Shown piece by piece: positions 43,474-51,584 of a DNA stretch of 64,000 nucleotides. Below the pieces are notes generated by a model, which saw only the letters and a program-made list of their open reading frames with translations, did not search any database and had not been told where the DNA came from. Numbering within the stretch: the first letter of the stretch is position 1; each line of letters opens with the position of its first letter. The DNA comes from CAWUKT01 sp964352215 (GTDB taxonomy: Bacteria > Bacteroidota > Bacteroidia > J057 > JADKCL01). The stretch covers positions 1-64,000 of the forward strand of contig CAYGRE010000023.1 of NCBI GenBank assembly GCA_964352215.1. The letters run 5' to 3'. The position numbers were made by a program, and so were the translations under genes.

Positions 43474-44634
43474 CTAAATCTTATCCAAGGCCTGCTCCAG
43501 GTCGGCGATCAGGGCCTCCGGTTCTTCCAGACCGATATAAATCCGGGCAAAGTTCCAGGGGAGAGGAGATTCAGAATAGTTCTGGGAACCATATAAAGTG
43601 CAGATCGGAAAGATCAGGGACTCATGACCTCCCCAACTACAAGCCAGTAAAAACCGCTGCAAGGCATTGACAAAGCGTTCGCAGCCGGCAATGTCAGGGG
43701 CTTTCAACAGAATGCTGAACATACCGCCCGGCCTCAGCATCTGCTTTTGGGTCAACGCATACTGAGGAAAGGATTCCGAAAATGGATAAATCACCTTTTC
43801 AATCTTAGGGTGCTGTTCCAGAAAAGAGACGATCCTGGGCGTGGATTGAGCCACCCGATCCAAGCGAATCCCCAGGGTCCGCAAACCACGGATCATCAAC
43901 CAGGCATTCTGTGGAGAAATGATCCCTCCCAGCGTCATGTATTCTCCTTCAAAAATCTTTTCCGCCATTTCCCGGCTGCAACACAAAACCCCGGCCACCA
44001 CATCACTGTGACCAGACAAATATTTGCTGGCGCTGTGCGTGGTGATGTCAATCCCCAGAGAGATTGCGGGCTGGTTGACAGGCGTCGCATAGCTATTGTC
44101 CAATACGGTGATGATCTCATGGGCCTTGGCGATTTTGACCACCTCAGCCAGGTCCTGCAACTCATAAGTCATCGAATTGGGACTTTCCAGCATGAAGAGC
44201 CGGGTATTGTCCTGCACCGATGATTCCCACTCCTCCACCGTAGTCCCTTCGATGTAGGTTGTGGTTACACCAAAGCGTCCCAGTAGCTTGCTGAGTAGCT
44301 TTCCCGTCCAGGAATAGGGTTTTTGCACACAGACCACATGGTCGCCTTGCTTCAAATTGGCCATCACCGCGGCCGCAATGGCAGCCGAGCCGGAAGCAAA
44401 TACCAGCGCCTCTTCGGAGCCGGCCATGGCGGCGAGTTTCTTACCCAGAATGCTCACCGTAGGATTGTTGCCCCTTGAGTAAAAGGGGATGTCCATCTCA
44501 TAAGCCAGCGCATCGCGCATGGTCGCCACATCGGGAAAGCAGAAATTACTGCTTTGGAAAATAGGAGGGGAGACTGAGCCGGAATAGCTACTCCGGTCCT
44601 CACCCAATTCGTTGAGGATATAACTGAGGTCCAT
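43474..44634 (-). CDS. Cystathionine gamma-synthase/lyase-like PLP enzyme
   Basis: 386 residues from the ATG at 44634; a longer frame adds 10 codons. Cys/Met metabolism PLP family, fold type I. Signatures are FYSRGNNPTVSILGKKLAAM, FASGSAAIAAAVMANLKQGD, TTHSASKYLSGHSDVVAGVL with the Schiff-base Lys, and IRGLRTLGIRLDRV. Members form or cleave cystathionine, homocysteine or methionine; the reaction here is not settled. It follows ridA by 13 bases on the same strand, fitting a unit in which RidA removes reactive enamine intermediates that such lyases release. Confidence 0.85.
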   Translation of the reverse strand: MDLSYILNELGEDRSSYSGSVSPPIFQSSNFCFPDVATMRDALAYEMDIPFYSRGNNPTVSILGKKLAAMAGSEEALVFASGSAAIAAAVMANLKQGDHVVCVQKPYSWTGKLLSKLLGRFGVTTTYIEGTTVEEWESSVQDNTRLFMLESPNSMTYELQDLAEVVKIAKAHEIITVLDNSYATPVNQPAISLGIDITTHSASKYLSGHSDVVAGVLCCSREMAEKIFEGEYMTLGGIISPQNAWLMIRGLRTLGIRLDRVAQSTPRIVSFLEQHPKIEKVIYPFSESFPQYALTQKQMLRPGGMFSILLKAPDIAGCERFVNALQRFLLACSWGGHESLIFPICTLYGSQNYSESPLPWNFARIYIGLEEPEALIADLEQALDKI

Positions 44635-44647
44635 GCTTGAATTTATA

Positions 44648-45031
44648 TTAGCCGACGAGGGCAATCATAGAGATCTCTACCTTGACGTCTTTGGGAAGGG
44701 AATTCACCCATACCGTTTCTCTGGCCGGGAAATCCCCGGAGAAGCGGCTGCCATACACCTCATTGACAGTGTTAAAATCTTCCCCTGGAGCGAGAAAGAT
44801 ATTGGTCTTGATGACATTGGCAAGGCCGGAGCCGGCTGCAGTAAGGACAGCTGCCAGATTGGACATAACCAGTTCGGTTTGCTCCTTCAAAGTCCCGTAA
44901 ACGGGTTTCTGGGTAGTGGGATCGATAGCGATCTGACCGCTGAGGTAGGCAATTCCATTGACGACGACTGCCTGAGAATAAGGTCCGATGGCCTTTGGAG
45001 CCTTGTCGGTATTGATGATGGTACGGGACAT
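44648..45031 (-). CDS. ridA: RidA family enamine/imine deaminase
   Basis: 127 residues, standard. Hydrolyses 2-aminoacrylate and other imines produced by PLP enzymes. Typical pattern: APKAIGPYSQAVVVNGIAYL, SGQIAIDPTTQKPVYGTLKE, and the active-site Arg in YGSRFSGDFPARETVWVNSL, with the conserved EISMIALV at the end. Cytoplasmic trimer. First gene of a two-gene unit with the PLP enzyme; divergent from the methyltransferase. Confidence 0.93.
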   Translation of the reverse strand: MSRTIINTDKAPKAIGPYSQAVVVNGIAYLSGQIAIDPTTQKPVYGTLKEQTELVMSNLAAVLTAAGSGLANVIKTNIFLAPGEDFNTVNEVYGSRFSGDFPARETVWVNSLPKDVKVEISMIALVG

Positions 45032-45158
45032 GGTGTATTATTTTGCACGGAAATTAGGGATTTTTGCGGGACCATGGAACAAACTCTTGAGAGCGGGCAG
45101 GAATTCTTTAATTTAGGTTCAGGTAAGAAGGCAGAACAGGTAAAAAGACCATTCAGGC

Positions 45159-45179
45159 ATGAAAGCAGAACAGGCATGA
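45159..45179 (+). other. Minicistron overlapping the methyltransferase start
   Basis: Seven codons: ATG at 45159, stop TGA at 45177-45179, which overlaps the next ATG at 45176 as ATGA. The sequence CAGGCATGAAAGCA occurs in both starts, so this looks like a short tandem duplication of the translation start region. Confidence 0.4.
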
Positions 45180-45958
45180 AAGCAAAATATGATCTCATCG
45201 GAAAGAACTACAACCGGACCCGCCGACCCGATCCCCATTTATTGTCCCGCCTGAAACATCATTTGCAACCAGAACCAGACGGATTGTATTTAGATATTGG
45301 ATGCGGGACAGGAAATTACACGATCGCTTTGGCAAGTAGCGGAGGGAGATTCATAGGCGTAGATCCCTCAGAAAAGATGCTTGAAAAGGCCAGGCGCAAG
45401 AATAAAGAGATTGACTGGCGAAGGGGAGTGGCAGAATCTGTTCCCGTTGCAGATGCATCAATTGATGGGGTGATGGGTACCTTGACCACCCACCACTGGA
45501 AAGATTTAGAGCAGGGGTTTAAGGAATTGTACCGGGTGATGAAATCAGGAGCCCGGCTGGTAATCTTCACCGCCACCCCGGATCAGATGGATGGGTACTG
45601 GCTGAAGCACTATTTCCCGAAGATGCTGGCTGATTCAAAAGTGTTCATGCCGACTTTGGAAAAGACCCTTGAGGCGGCTGAGATCGCTGGATTTACATTG
45701 GCGTATACCGAACCCTATTTCATCCACTCCGAATTGGAAGACCTTTTTCTTTATTCAGGCAAGCACAATCCGGAGTTGTACTTTGAGGAAGCGGTGCGCA
45801 ACGGGATTTCTTCCTTTTCTGCTTTGGCGAATGCTGAGGAAGTACAAACAGGGCTGGCAAAATTGCGAAAAGACATTGACGATAGTCAGATTGAGGCAGT
45901 CATGGGGGAGTATGTGAATGAGGACGGGGACTATCTTTACCTGGTCTTTAGGAAGTAA
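45176..45958 (+). CDS. Class I SAM-dependent methyltransferase
   Basis: 260 residues from the ATG at 45176 (MKAKYDLIGKNYNRTRRPDP). Motif I is YLDIGCGTGNYTIAL; motif II/post-I is FIGVDPSEKMLEKARRK; then the acceptor-side VPVADASIDGVMGTLTTHHW and RLVIFTATPDQMDGYW. These are the hallmarks of Methyltransferase_11-type enzymes, whose substrates vary. Cytoplasmic. In-frame ATGs further upstream exist, but the added residues look non-coding. It ends one base from the stop of the convergent ABC exporter. Confidence 0.83.
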   Translation: MKAKYDLIGKNYNRTRRPDPHLLSRLKHHLQPEPDGLYLDIGCGTGNYTIALASSGGRFIGVDPSEKMLEKARRKNKEIDWRRGVAESVPVADASIDGVMGTLTTHHWKDLEQGFKELYRVMKSGARLVIFTATPDQMDGYWLKHYFPKMLADSKVFMPTLEKTLEAAEIAGFTLAYTEPYFIHSELEDLFLYSGKHNPELYFEEAVRNGISSFSALANAEEVQTGLAKLRKDIDDSQIEAVMGEYVNEDGDYLYLVFRK

Positions 45959-45959
45959 C

Positions 45960-47816
45960 CTACTGATACCCTTGTGCTTGTAACTCAAACAACTCCGAGT
46001 ACAACCCCTTATTGGCCAACAACTCTTCATGGCTTCCCAATTCAACCAATTCACCATTCTTCAGGACCAGGATCCGATCCGCCATCCGAACCGTAGAAAA
46101 GCGATGACTGATCAGAACAGCCGTCTTTCCCTGGGTCAATTCACTGAACCGCTCGAAGACTTCAAATTCTGCCCTCGCATCCAGGGCTGCAGTCGGCTCA
46201 TCCAGGATTAAAATTTGGGCATCCCGCATATAGGCCCGTCCCAAAGCGACCTTCTGCCATTCTCCCCCGCTGAGTTCCACGCCTTTCTTGAACCTGCGGC
46301 CCAGCATCTGCTCGTAACCATCCCCCAGCTTATCTACCACCGTATCCGCGAGACTCTTTTCTGCGGCATTGATGATCCGGGGATCATCCCCCATTTCTTC
46401 AATCCTGCCGACCCCAATATTTTCCTTGGCCGTCATCTGCCACTTCACGAAATCCTGGAAAATAACCCCAATCGCATGTCGGAGGTCGGTCAGGTTAAAC
46501 TCCCGAATGTCCTTTCCGTCGATCAGAATTCGTCCCTCCGATGGATCGTATAAGCGGGCCAGCAGCTTAACCAAAGTCGTCTTGCCAGCCCCGTTTTCAC
46601 CCACCAAAGCCAGCTTTTCCCCGGCTTCCAGGTGGAAACTGAGATGGCGGACTGCCCAGCGCTCCGTTCCAGGATACTGGAATCCGACGTCCTCAAAAGT
46701 GATCCCGTTGAGAATCTTGTCCGGAAAGGGATTGGAGGTGTCAGGGCTTTGGATATTGGCAGTGATCGCAAAGAAGTCAAAGAGGTCCTGGAGGTAAAGG
46801 GCACTCTGGGCAATGCTGGAAAACCTACCCAGAATGGTCTGCAACAATTGCCGTAGACCGAGGAAGGATCCACTCAGAAAAGTGAGGTCACCGATGGATA
46901 TTTCCTTGTTGACGGTATCGCGGATGATGAAAACGTAGGCCGCATAATAGGCCGCTATACCCAAACCATTGAAAAGAGAACCCCAGAATGTGCGCTGCAC
47001 CGAAAGCCTGCGGTTAGCGTGGTAAAAGCCGTCGGCCAGCCCGGCAAACCGGTTGATGATGAATTCGCTGAGGTTGAAAATCTTGACTTCCTTGGCGGTT
47101 TCATCACTCGCCCCGACATAGCGGAGGTAGTCCAGTTCCCTGCGTTCCGGGGTCCAGCTCCGGGTGAGGGAGTAACTGCGACGGTTGAAGAGGGTTTCTG
47201 TGAGGAAGGCAGGGATAACGGCAAACAGGAGCAAAAGGATAAGCCAGGGGGAAACGACCAATAAACCAGCCGCGAGGAAAATGATAGACAAAAAGTCCTG
47301 AACCTGGGAAAGCATTTGAGACATTAACACCACCCGGCCAGTGGTTTGCCGACGGGCCCGTTCCAGTTTGTCGTAGAAGTTGGAGTCCTCAAACTGAGAA
47401 AGATCCATTCTCGAGGCGTGCTCCATCAGTTTGACCGAGGTTGCATTTGCAAAGAGGTCACCCAGCAATCCATCGATCAAACTGATCACCCGGTTCAGGA
47501 CATCCGAAGCAAGGGCGAGGGCCAATTCGGCTACGAGAAGTGTCCAGATAAAAGTAGAAGAGGTTGAAGTCCCTTCCCTGAGGTCAATGACCTCATCAAT
47601 GATCAACTTAGCGATGTAAAGCAGGGCCAGGGGGATGCCGGCTTTGACTACTCTGAGAAGGACATTGCCCAGGGCAAGCTTTGGACTGGTGGCCCAAATC
47701 ATGCGAAAAAACTGGGGAAGCGTACGCAAAGCCTGAAGGTTTTCCCGAAAACTTAGCTGAGGCTTGTTCGGATCTTTGGCTCTGAACGCTGAAAAAAAGC
47801 CGTTTCTCTTGGTCAT
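45960..47816 (-). CDS. ABC exporter, fused permease and ATPase
   Basis: 618 residues from the ATG at 47816. The N-terminal half has six predicted membrane helices (for example ALGNVLLRVVKAGIPLALLY, FLSIIFLAAGLLVVSPWLIL). The C-terminal ATPase has Walker A GENGAGKTTLVKLLARLYDP, the Q-loop in FQDFVKWQMTAKENIGVGRI, the signature LSGGEWQKVALGRAYM and Walker B ILILDEPTAALD, followed by the H-loop VLISHRFSTVRMAD. It works as a dimer. Substrate unknown; the family includes lipid and peptide exporters. Alone on this strand. Confidence 0.87.
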   Translation of the reverse strand: MTKRNGFFSAFRAKDPNKPQLSFRENLQALRTLPQFFRMIWATSPKLALGNVLLRVVKAGIPLALLYIAKLIIDEVIDLREGTSTSSTFIWTLLVAELALALASDVLNRVISLIDGLLGDLFANATSVKLMEHASRMDLSQFEDSNFYDKLERARRQTTGRVVLMSQMLSQVQDFLSIIFLAAGLLVVSPWLILLLLFAVIPAFLTETLFNRRSYSLTRSWTPERRELDYLRYVGASDETAKEVKIFNLSEFIINRFAGLADGFYHANRRLSVQRTFWGSLFNGLGIAAYYAAYVFIIRDTVNKEISIGDLTFLSGSFLGLRQLLQTILGRFSSIAQSALYLQDLFDFFAITANIQSPDTSNPFPDKILNGITFEDVGFQYPGTERWAVRHLSFHLEAGEKLALVGENGAGKTTLVKLLARLYDPSEGRILIDGKDIREFNLTDLRHAIGVIFQDFVKWQMTAKENIGVGRIEEMGDDPRIINAAEKSLADTVVDKLGDGYEQMLGRRFKKGVELSGGEWQKVALGRAYMRDAQILILDEPTAALDARAEFEVFERFSELTQGKTAVLISHRFSTVRMADRILVLKNGELVELGSHEELLANKGLYSELFELQAQGYQ

Positions 47817-48124
47817 TGTGGAAAAAACTCCCAAAAGCCCAAATGGTTTTTTCCTTTCCTTGCACCTTAGTACGCAGAAAATTAACTTTGTGGTTGCTCA
47901 GTTGATTTTTTGGAAGGAATGTGGTAGAGTGGAAATGATCGAATGGTGCCGTTATGGATGAATGGTACCCGCGTTAGAATTAATAAAAATCAAAAACCCT
48001 AGCTGCATGGAGTTGCTGTTATGTATACTTAAAAAAAGTATTTTCGCAGTAATTTACCGGGCTTATTTTTGACAGCTTAAAGAAACCAACACGCTCCATG
48101 ATTTGAGCCTTGATTGTACAGAAT
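47817..48124. other. 308-base gap between the ABC exporter and the surface operon
   Basis: No credible gene. The right half is A/T-rich and holds the likely operon promoter. The left half holds the exporter's own upstream region, in which I could not place a clear promoter. Confidence 0.5.
48013..48046 (+). promoter_or_regulatory. Putative promoter of the surface operon
   Basis: TTG at 48013-48015 and TATTTTCG at 48039-48046 (one base off TAnnTTTG) are separated by 23 bases, at the long end of the accepted spacing. This would give a leader of about 70 bases. A similar TATTTTCG lies 5' of the phoH minicistron at 14511-14518. Confidence 0.4.
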
Positions 48125-50590
48125 ATGAAAAAAGCTTTACTCAGCCTCCTTGTCCTAATTGGGCTTGCTTTTGGAAGCCTTGAGGCCCAGAACACATGCT
48201 TTGGAGATTGGCGATATATATTGCCGGTTACCATAACCAACATCAACAACGAACTTCAGGATTTCCAGGTCAAGATCACCCTGAACACACAAGATCTGAT
48301 CAATGCCGGAAAGATGAATACAGATGGCTCGGACATCCGTATTACCAGCTCAGATTGTTGTACCCCACTTCCCTACTGGATTCAAAGGGGAATCAATACC
48401 ACTACTACCGATATCTGGGTACGGCTACCGGTGATTCCACAGTTCTCAGCATCAACGCTGATCATATACTATGGGAACCCTGTTGCAACCACCCCCGTTT
48501 CCAATCTGGATTCAGTGATGTCTTCCATAGGCAATGACGATACCGGCACCGAGGTATTCAACGGAGGACAATCCATGGCGGCACGTCGCTATGCATTTCC
48601 GTTTTCGCACCGGACCGTTCGCTGGAGGATTTATTCTTCGAGTTCAGCCGACATCCGCTTTAAGACGGTTGATTCCGCCGGTATTGTAGACGGTGTCGGT
48701 CCGGTTGTTACCACCGGAGCTACCCCCGGATTCTATTCATTTGACATAGACATTCTGGGAGAGAACAATGCTTCTCCCGGTTGGTACAGTGACAGTGTCG
48801 TAAACTTTCTGAACAATTGTACACCAGCGGGGCCATGTCCCGGAAGTTGTGGCGACAATGTCTTCAGCAATGGTGACAATGGAGCTGGCACCTCACCCGG
48901 CCTGCAAAATGATACCTGTGGGTTTTATCCATCCATGAAAGTATGGTTCAGGAATTTTGAAGGAGCGTTCCTCGATCCCTCCAGTGCTACCGGCACTGAA
49001 TTTGACCGGTTCGGAACCGTTATTTCAGCATCCGCCAATCCCGATACTATATGCATAGGCGATACTTCTAATTTGTCAGTCGTTCCTGCTGGTGCGCAAA
49101 GCTATTGGTGGTACAGGGCCCCCGCGACCTACCTCAGCAATGGACTCAATATCAATGTTACCTCTGGTGGCAACTATTATTGCGTAGCTGATTTTGGATC
49201 CTGCCGAACCGCCAATTCCAGCAATGTTGCCGTCACAGTCACTGTTCCCAATGTTGATCTGGGACCTGACCGGGTAGAGTGCTCAGATTCAAGTTATACC
49301 CTTGATGCTGGACCTGGCTATCAATCCTATCTTTGGTCCAATGGATCAACGAACCAGACCTTAACCGTCTCGATCTCCGGTACCTTTTGGGTAGAAGTGG
49401 TTGACTCCAATAATTGCGTTACTTCTGATACGGTCAGCATACAATTGGAACCCATTCCTAATCCTGTAATCAATCCTTCGGGCTCGGTTATGATTTGCAA
49501 TGGTTCTTCGGTTGTACTCGATGCCTTTGATCCCGACTGGTTTATTTACAGCTGGTCTCCGGGCGGGCAAACTTCCTCGGATATCATCGTTTCTTCCCCA
49601 GGGGATTACCACGTGAGCGTGATCGACAGCTTTGGTTGTCAGGGGGTAAGTGATACCACCACCGTTTCATTCTTCCCTGCCACCCAGGTCATGCTCCCCT
49701 CTGATACCATTATCTGTGAGGAAGACTCGCTGGTCCTGACCACGGACAGTACCTGGTCCACCATCCTCTGGGCCGATTCTCTTTCAGATGCACTGTCATA
49801 TACCGTGTTTACACAAGGCGACTACTGGATTGAAGTGACCGACAGCAATGGATGTCCTTCCCGTGATACCATCCGGGTTGATAATTTTGATGCACCATTG
49901 GTTGATTTGGGCAATGATACGACCATCTGTACCGGGCAAAGCGTCTTGCTGGATGCAGGACCAGGATTTGCCAGCTATCTCTGGGCAGATGGGGTTTCCT
50001 CAAATCAAACCTTCAATGCCGGACTTGGAACCCATTTTGTTCAAGTGGTAAGTACTGATGGTTGTGAGGGAATGAGCAATATGCTGATAATCGACAACTT
50101 CGCAGTTCCGGCTACTCCGGTCGTAAGCTATGACAATTCCATTCTTAGCACTACTTCAGGAACCGAGTACCAATGGTATTATGAGGGAGTTGCAATCCTT
50201 GGAGCAACCGCCGATACCTATATCCCGACTGAAAGTGGTCCTTACTTTGTCGAAGTAACCGACGATCAGCAGTGTGTCACGGTGGCGAGTAATATTGTTG
50301 ATGTGATTATAGGAATCACCCAGGATGATATTCCCGAAGGTTTCTCTCCCAACGGAGACGATCTCAATGACCGGTTTGAAATCGTCGGTATTGACCAGTT
50401 TCCAAACAGTCAACTGACTGTGATGAGTCGATGGGGGGAAGTGGTCTTCAAAGAGTCGCCCTATCAGAATAATTTTGACGGGACTTACAATAGCAAGGAT
50501 CTCCCGGATGGAACCTATTTCTACATCCTTGACCTCGGGCTGGAAGATGATTCCAAACCCTTCAATGGCTACGTGATCATCAACCGATAA
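48125..50590 (+). CDS. T9SS type B cargo with DUF2341 and Ig-like repeats
   Basis: 821 residues from the ATG at 48125 (a TTG five codons upstream is also open). Signal peptide LLSLLVLIGLAFGSLEA. Residues about 25-135 match the DUF2341 domain (WRYILPVTITNINNELQDFQ, SSDCCTPLPYWIQ). Then come several Ig-like units of roughly 85 residues of the form 'DLGPDRVECSDSSYTLDAGP ... YLWSNGSTNQ'. The last 85 residues form a gliding motility-associated (type B) sorting domain: IPEGFSPNGDDLNDRFEIVG, MSRWGEVVFKESPYQNNFDG, LPDGTYFYILDL, ending GYVIINR. Type B cargo is attached to or released at the surface after T9SS export and often pairs with a PorP/SprF protein, which is the next gene. Confidence 0.88.
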   Translation: MKKALLSLLVLIGLAFGSLEAQNTCFGDWRYILPVTITNINNELQDFQVKITLNTQDLINAGKMNTDGSDIRITSSDCCTPLPYWIQRGINTTTTDIWVRLPVIPQFSASTLIIYYGNPVATTPVSNLDSVMSSIGNDDTGTEVFNGGQSMAARRYAFPFSHRTVRWRIYSSSSADIRFKTVDSAGIVDGVGPVVTTGATPGFYSFDIDILGENNASPGWYSDSVVNFLNNCTPAGPCPGSCGDNVFSNGDNGAGTSPGLQNDTCGFYPSMKVWFRNFEGAFLDPSSATGTEFDRFGTVISASANPDTICIGDTSNLSVVPAGAQSYWWYRAPATYLSNGLNINVTSGGNYYCVADFGSCRTANSSNVAVTVTVPNVDLGPDRVECSDSSYTLDAGPGYQSYLWSNGSTNQTLTVSISGTFWVEVVDSNNCVTSDTVSIQLEPIPNPVINPSGSVMICNGSSVVLDAFDPDWFIYSWSPGGQTSSDIIVSSPGDYHVSVIDSFGCQGVSDTTTVSFFPATQVMLPSDTIICEEDSLVLTTDSTWSTILWADSLSDALSYTVFTQGDYWIEVTDSNGCPSRDTIRVDNFDAPLVDLGNDTTICTGQSVLLDAGPGFASYLWADGVSSNQTFNAGLGTHFVQVVSTDGCEGMSNMLIIDNFAVPATPVVSYDNSILSTTSGTEYQWYYEGVAILGATADTYIPTESGPYFVEVTDDQQCVTVASNIVDVIIGITQDDIPEGFSPNGDDLNDRFEIVGIDQFPNSQLTVMSRWGEVVFKESPYQNNFDGTYNSKDLPDGTYFYILDLGLEDDSKPFNGYVIINR

Positions 50591-50610
50591 CAAGCAAAGG
50601 AAACAAAACC

Positions 50611-51540
50611 ATGAAAAAAATATATATCCTTCTGTGCTTTTTGGGTTTCGGGCTTGGACTTCAGGCCCAGCAGGATTCCCACTTCAGTCAGTATATGTTC
50701 AATCACCTGGCCCTCAACCCAGCTTATGCCGGATCTTGGGGACATGCGACCGCCAATCTGATTTACCGTAAGCAGTGGGTGAATATCGATGGAGCACCTA
50801 CCACTCAGACCTTCACCCTGCATGCGCCCAGTCGCAACGAACGTCATGGATTCGGGTTCTCATTTTACAACGATCAGATCGGTGTGACCCGCAATACCCA
50901 TGTCAACCTCTCCTATGCCTACCGTATTCCCCTTGGGAAAACGGCAAGATTGGCTTTCGGCCTGAACGGTGCGGTTGAGAATTACAATTCCGGATTCAGT
51001 GAAGTTTCTACCGGTTCCTCCATTACCGGGGGCGGAGTCGATCCCAGTTTCTCTTCAGGACTTAACTTCTGGCTCCCCAATGTAGGTGCCGGCGTATTTT
51101 TCAGCTCAGAGCACTTCTTCATGGGACTCTCCACCCCCGACATTCTCGAGAATGATCTGGATGGAAACGACGCCATTGAAGGTGCTGCCGAATCCAGACA
51201 CTACTTCGTCAGTACAGGCTTTATCACCGGTACCGAAGACTCACCTGTCCGGTTCAAGCCTTCCGCATTGTTGAAATACCAACCCACTGCACCCTGGGGA
51301 CTGGATCTGAACGCACAGTTTTTGTTGAACAACAAACTGTGGTTGGGAGCTTCCTGGCGGATTGATGATGCTGTGGTAGGAATGATCCAATGGCAGGCAG
51401 GTTCTTGGTTCAGAATTGGATATGCTTATGATTACCCAATCTCTGACCTCGCTGACTACACCTCGGGTTCCCACGAATTTTTGCTGGGACTGGACCTGAA
51501 TTTCTTCCGTAAAGGAATGGTTTCACCACGTTGGTTCTAA
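50611..51540 (+). CDS. T9SS outer-membrane protein PorP/SprF family
   Basis: 309 residues. Signal peptide (ILLCFLGFGLGLQAQ), then the family's typical QQDSHFSQYMFNHLALNPAY, AGSWGHATANLIYRKQWVNI and FTLHAPSRNERHGFGFSFYN, and the terminal NLNFF-like beta signal (LLGLDLNFFRKG). SprF-type proteins form an outer-membrane beta-barrel that accepts a specific type B cargo such as SprB. The adjacency to the type B gene (20-base gap) and to an OmpA-family gene fits the known sprB/sprF-like pairs. The ATG is preceded by an A-rich region, as is usual in the phylum. Confidence 0.92.
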   Translation: MKKIYILLCFLGFGLGLQAQQDSHFSQYMFNHLALNPAYAGSWGHATANLIYRKQWVNIDGAPTTQTFTLHAPSRNERHGFGFSFYNDQIGVTRNTHVNLSYAYRIPLGKTARLAFGLNGAVENYNSGFSEVSTGSSITGGGVDPSFSSGLNFWLPNVGAGVFFSSEHFFMGLSTPDILENDLDGNDAIEGAAESRHYFVSTGFITGTEDSPVRFKPSALLKYQPTAPWGLDLNAQFLLNNKLWLGASWRIDDAVVGMIQWQAGSWFRIGYAYDYPISDLADYTSGSHEFLLGLDLNFFRKGMVSPRWF

Positions 51541-51584
51541 TTTTGTTAAATTTCGAAAACAGGCTGCACTATAAATTCATAGCC

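Noticed and set aside
44633..45175. N-terminal extension of the methyltransferase frame by 181 codons
   Set aside because: Runs antisense through ridA, and the extra residues show no family similarity. The MKAKYDLIGKNYN start fits the family.
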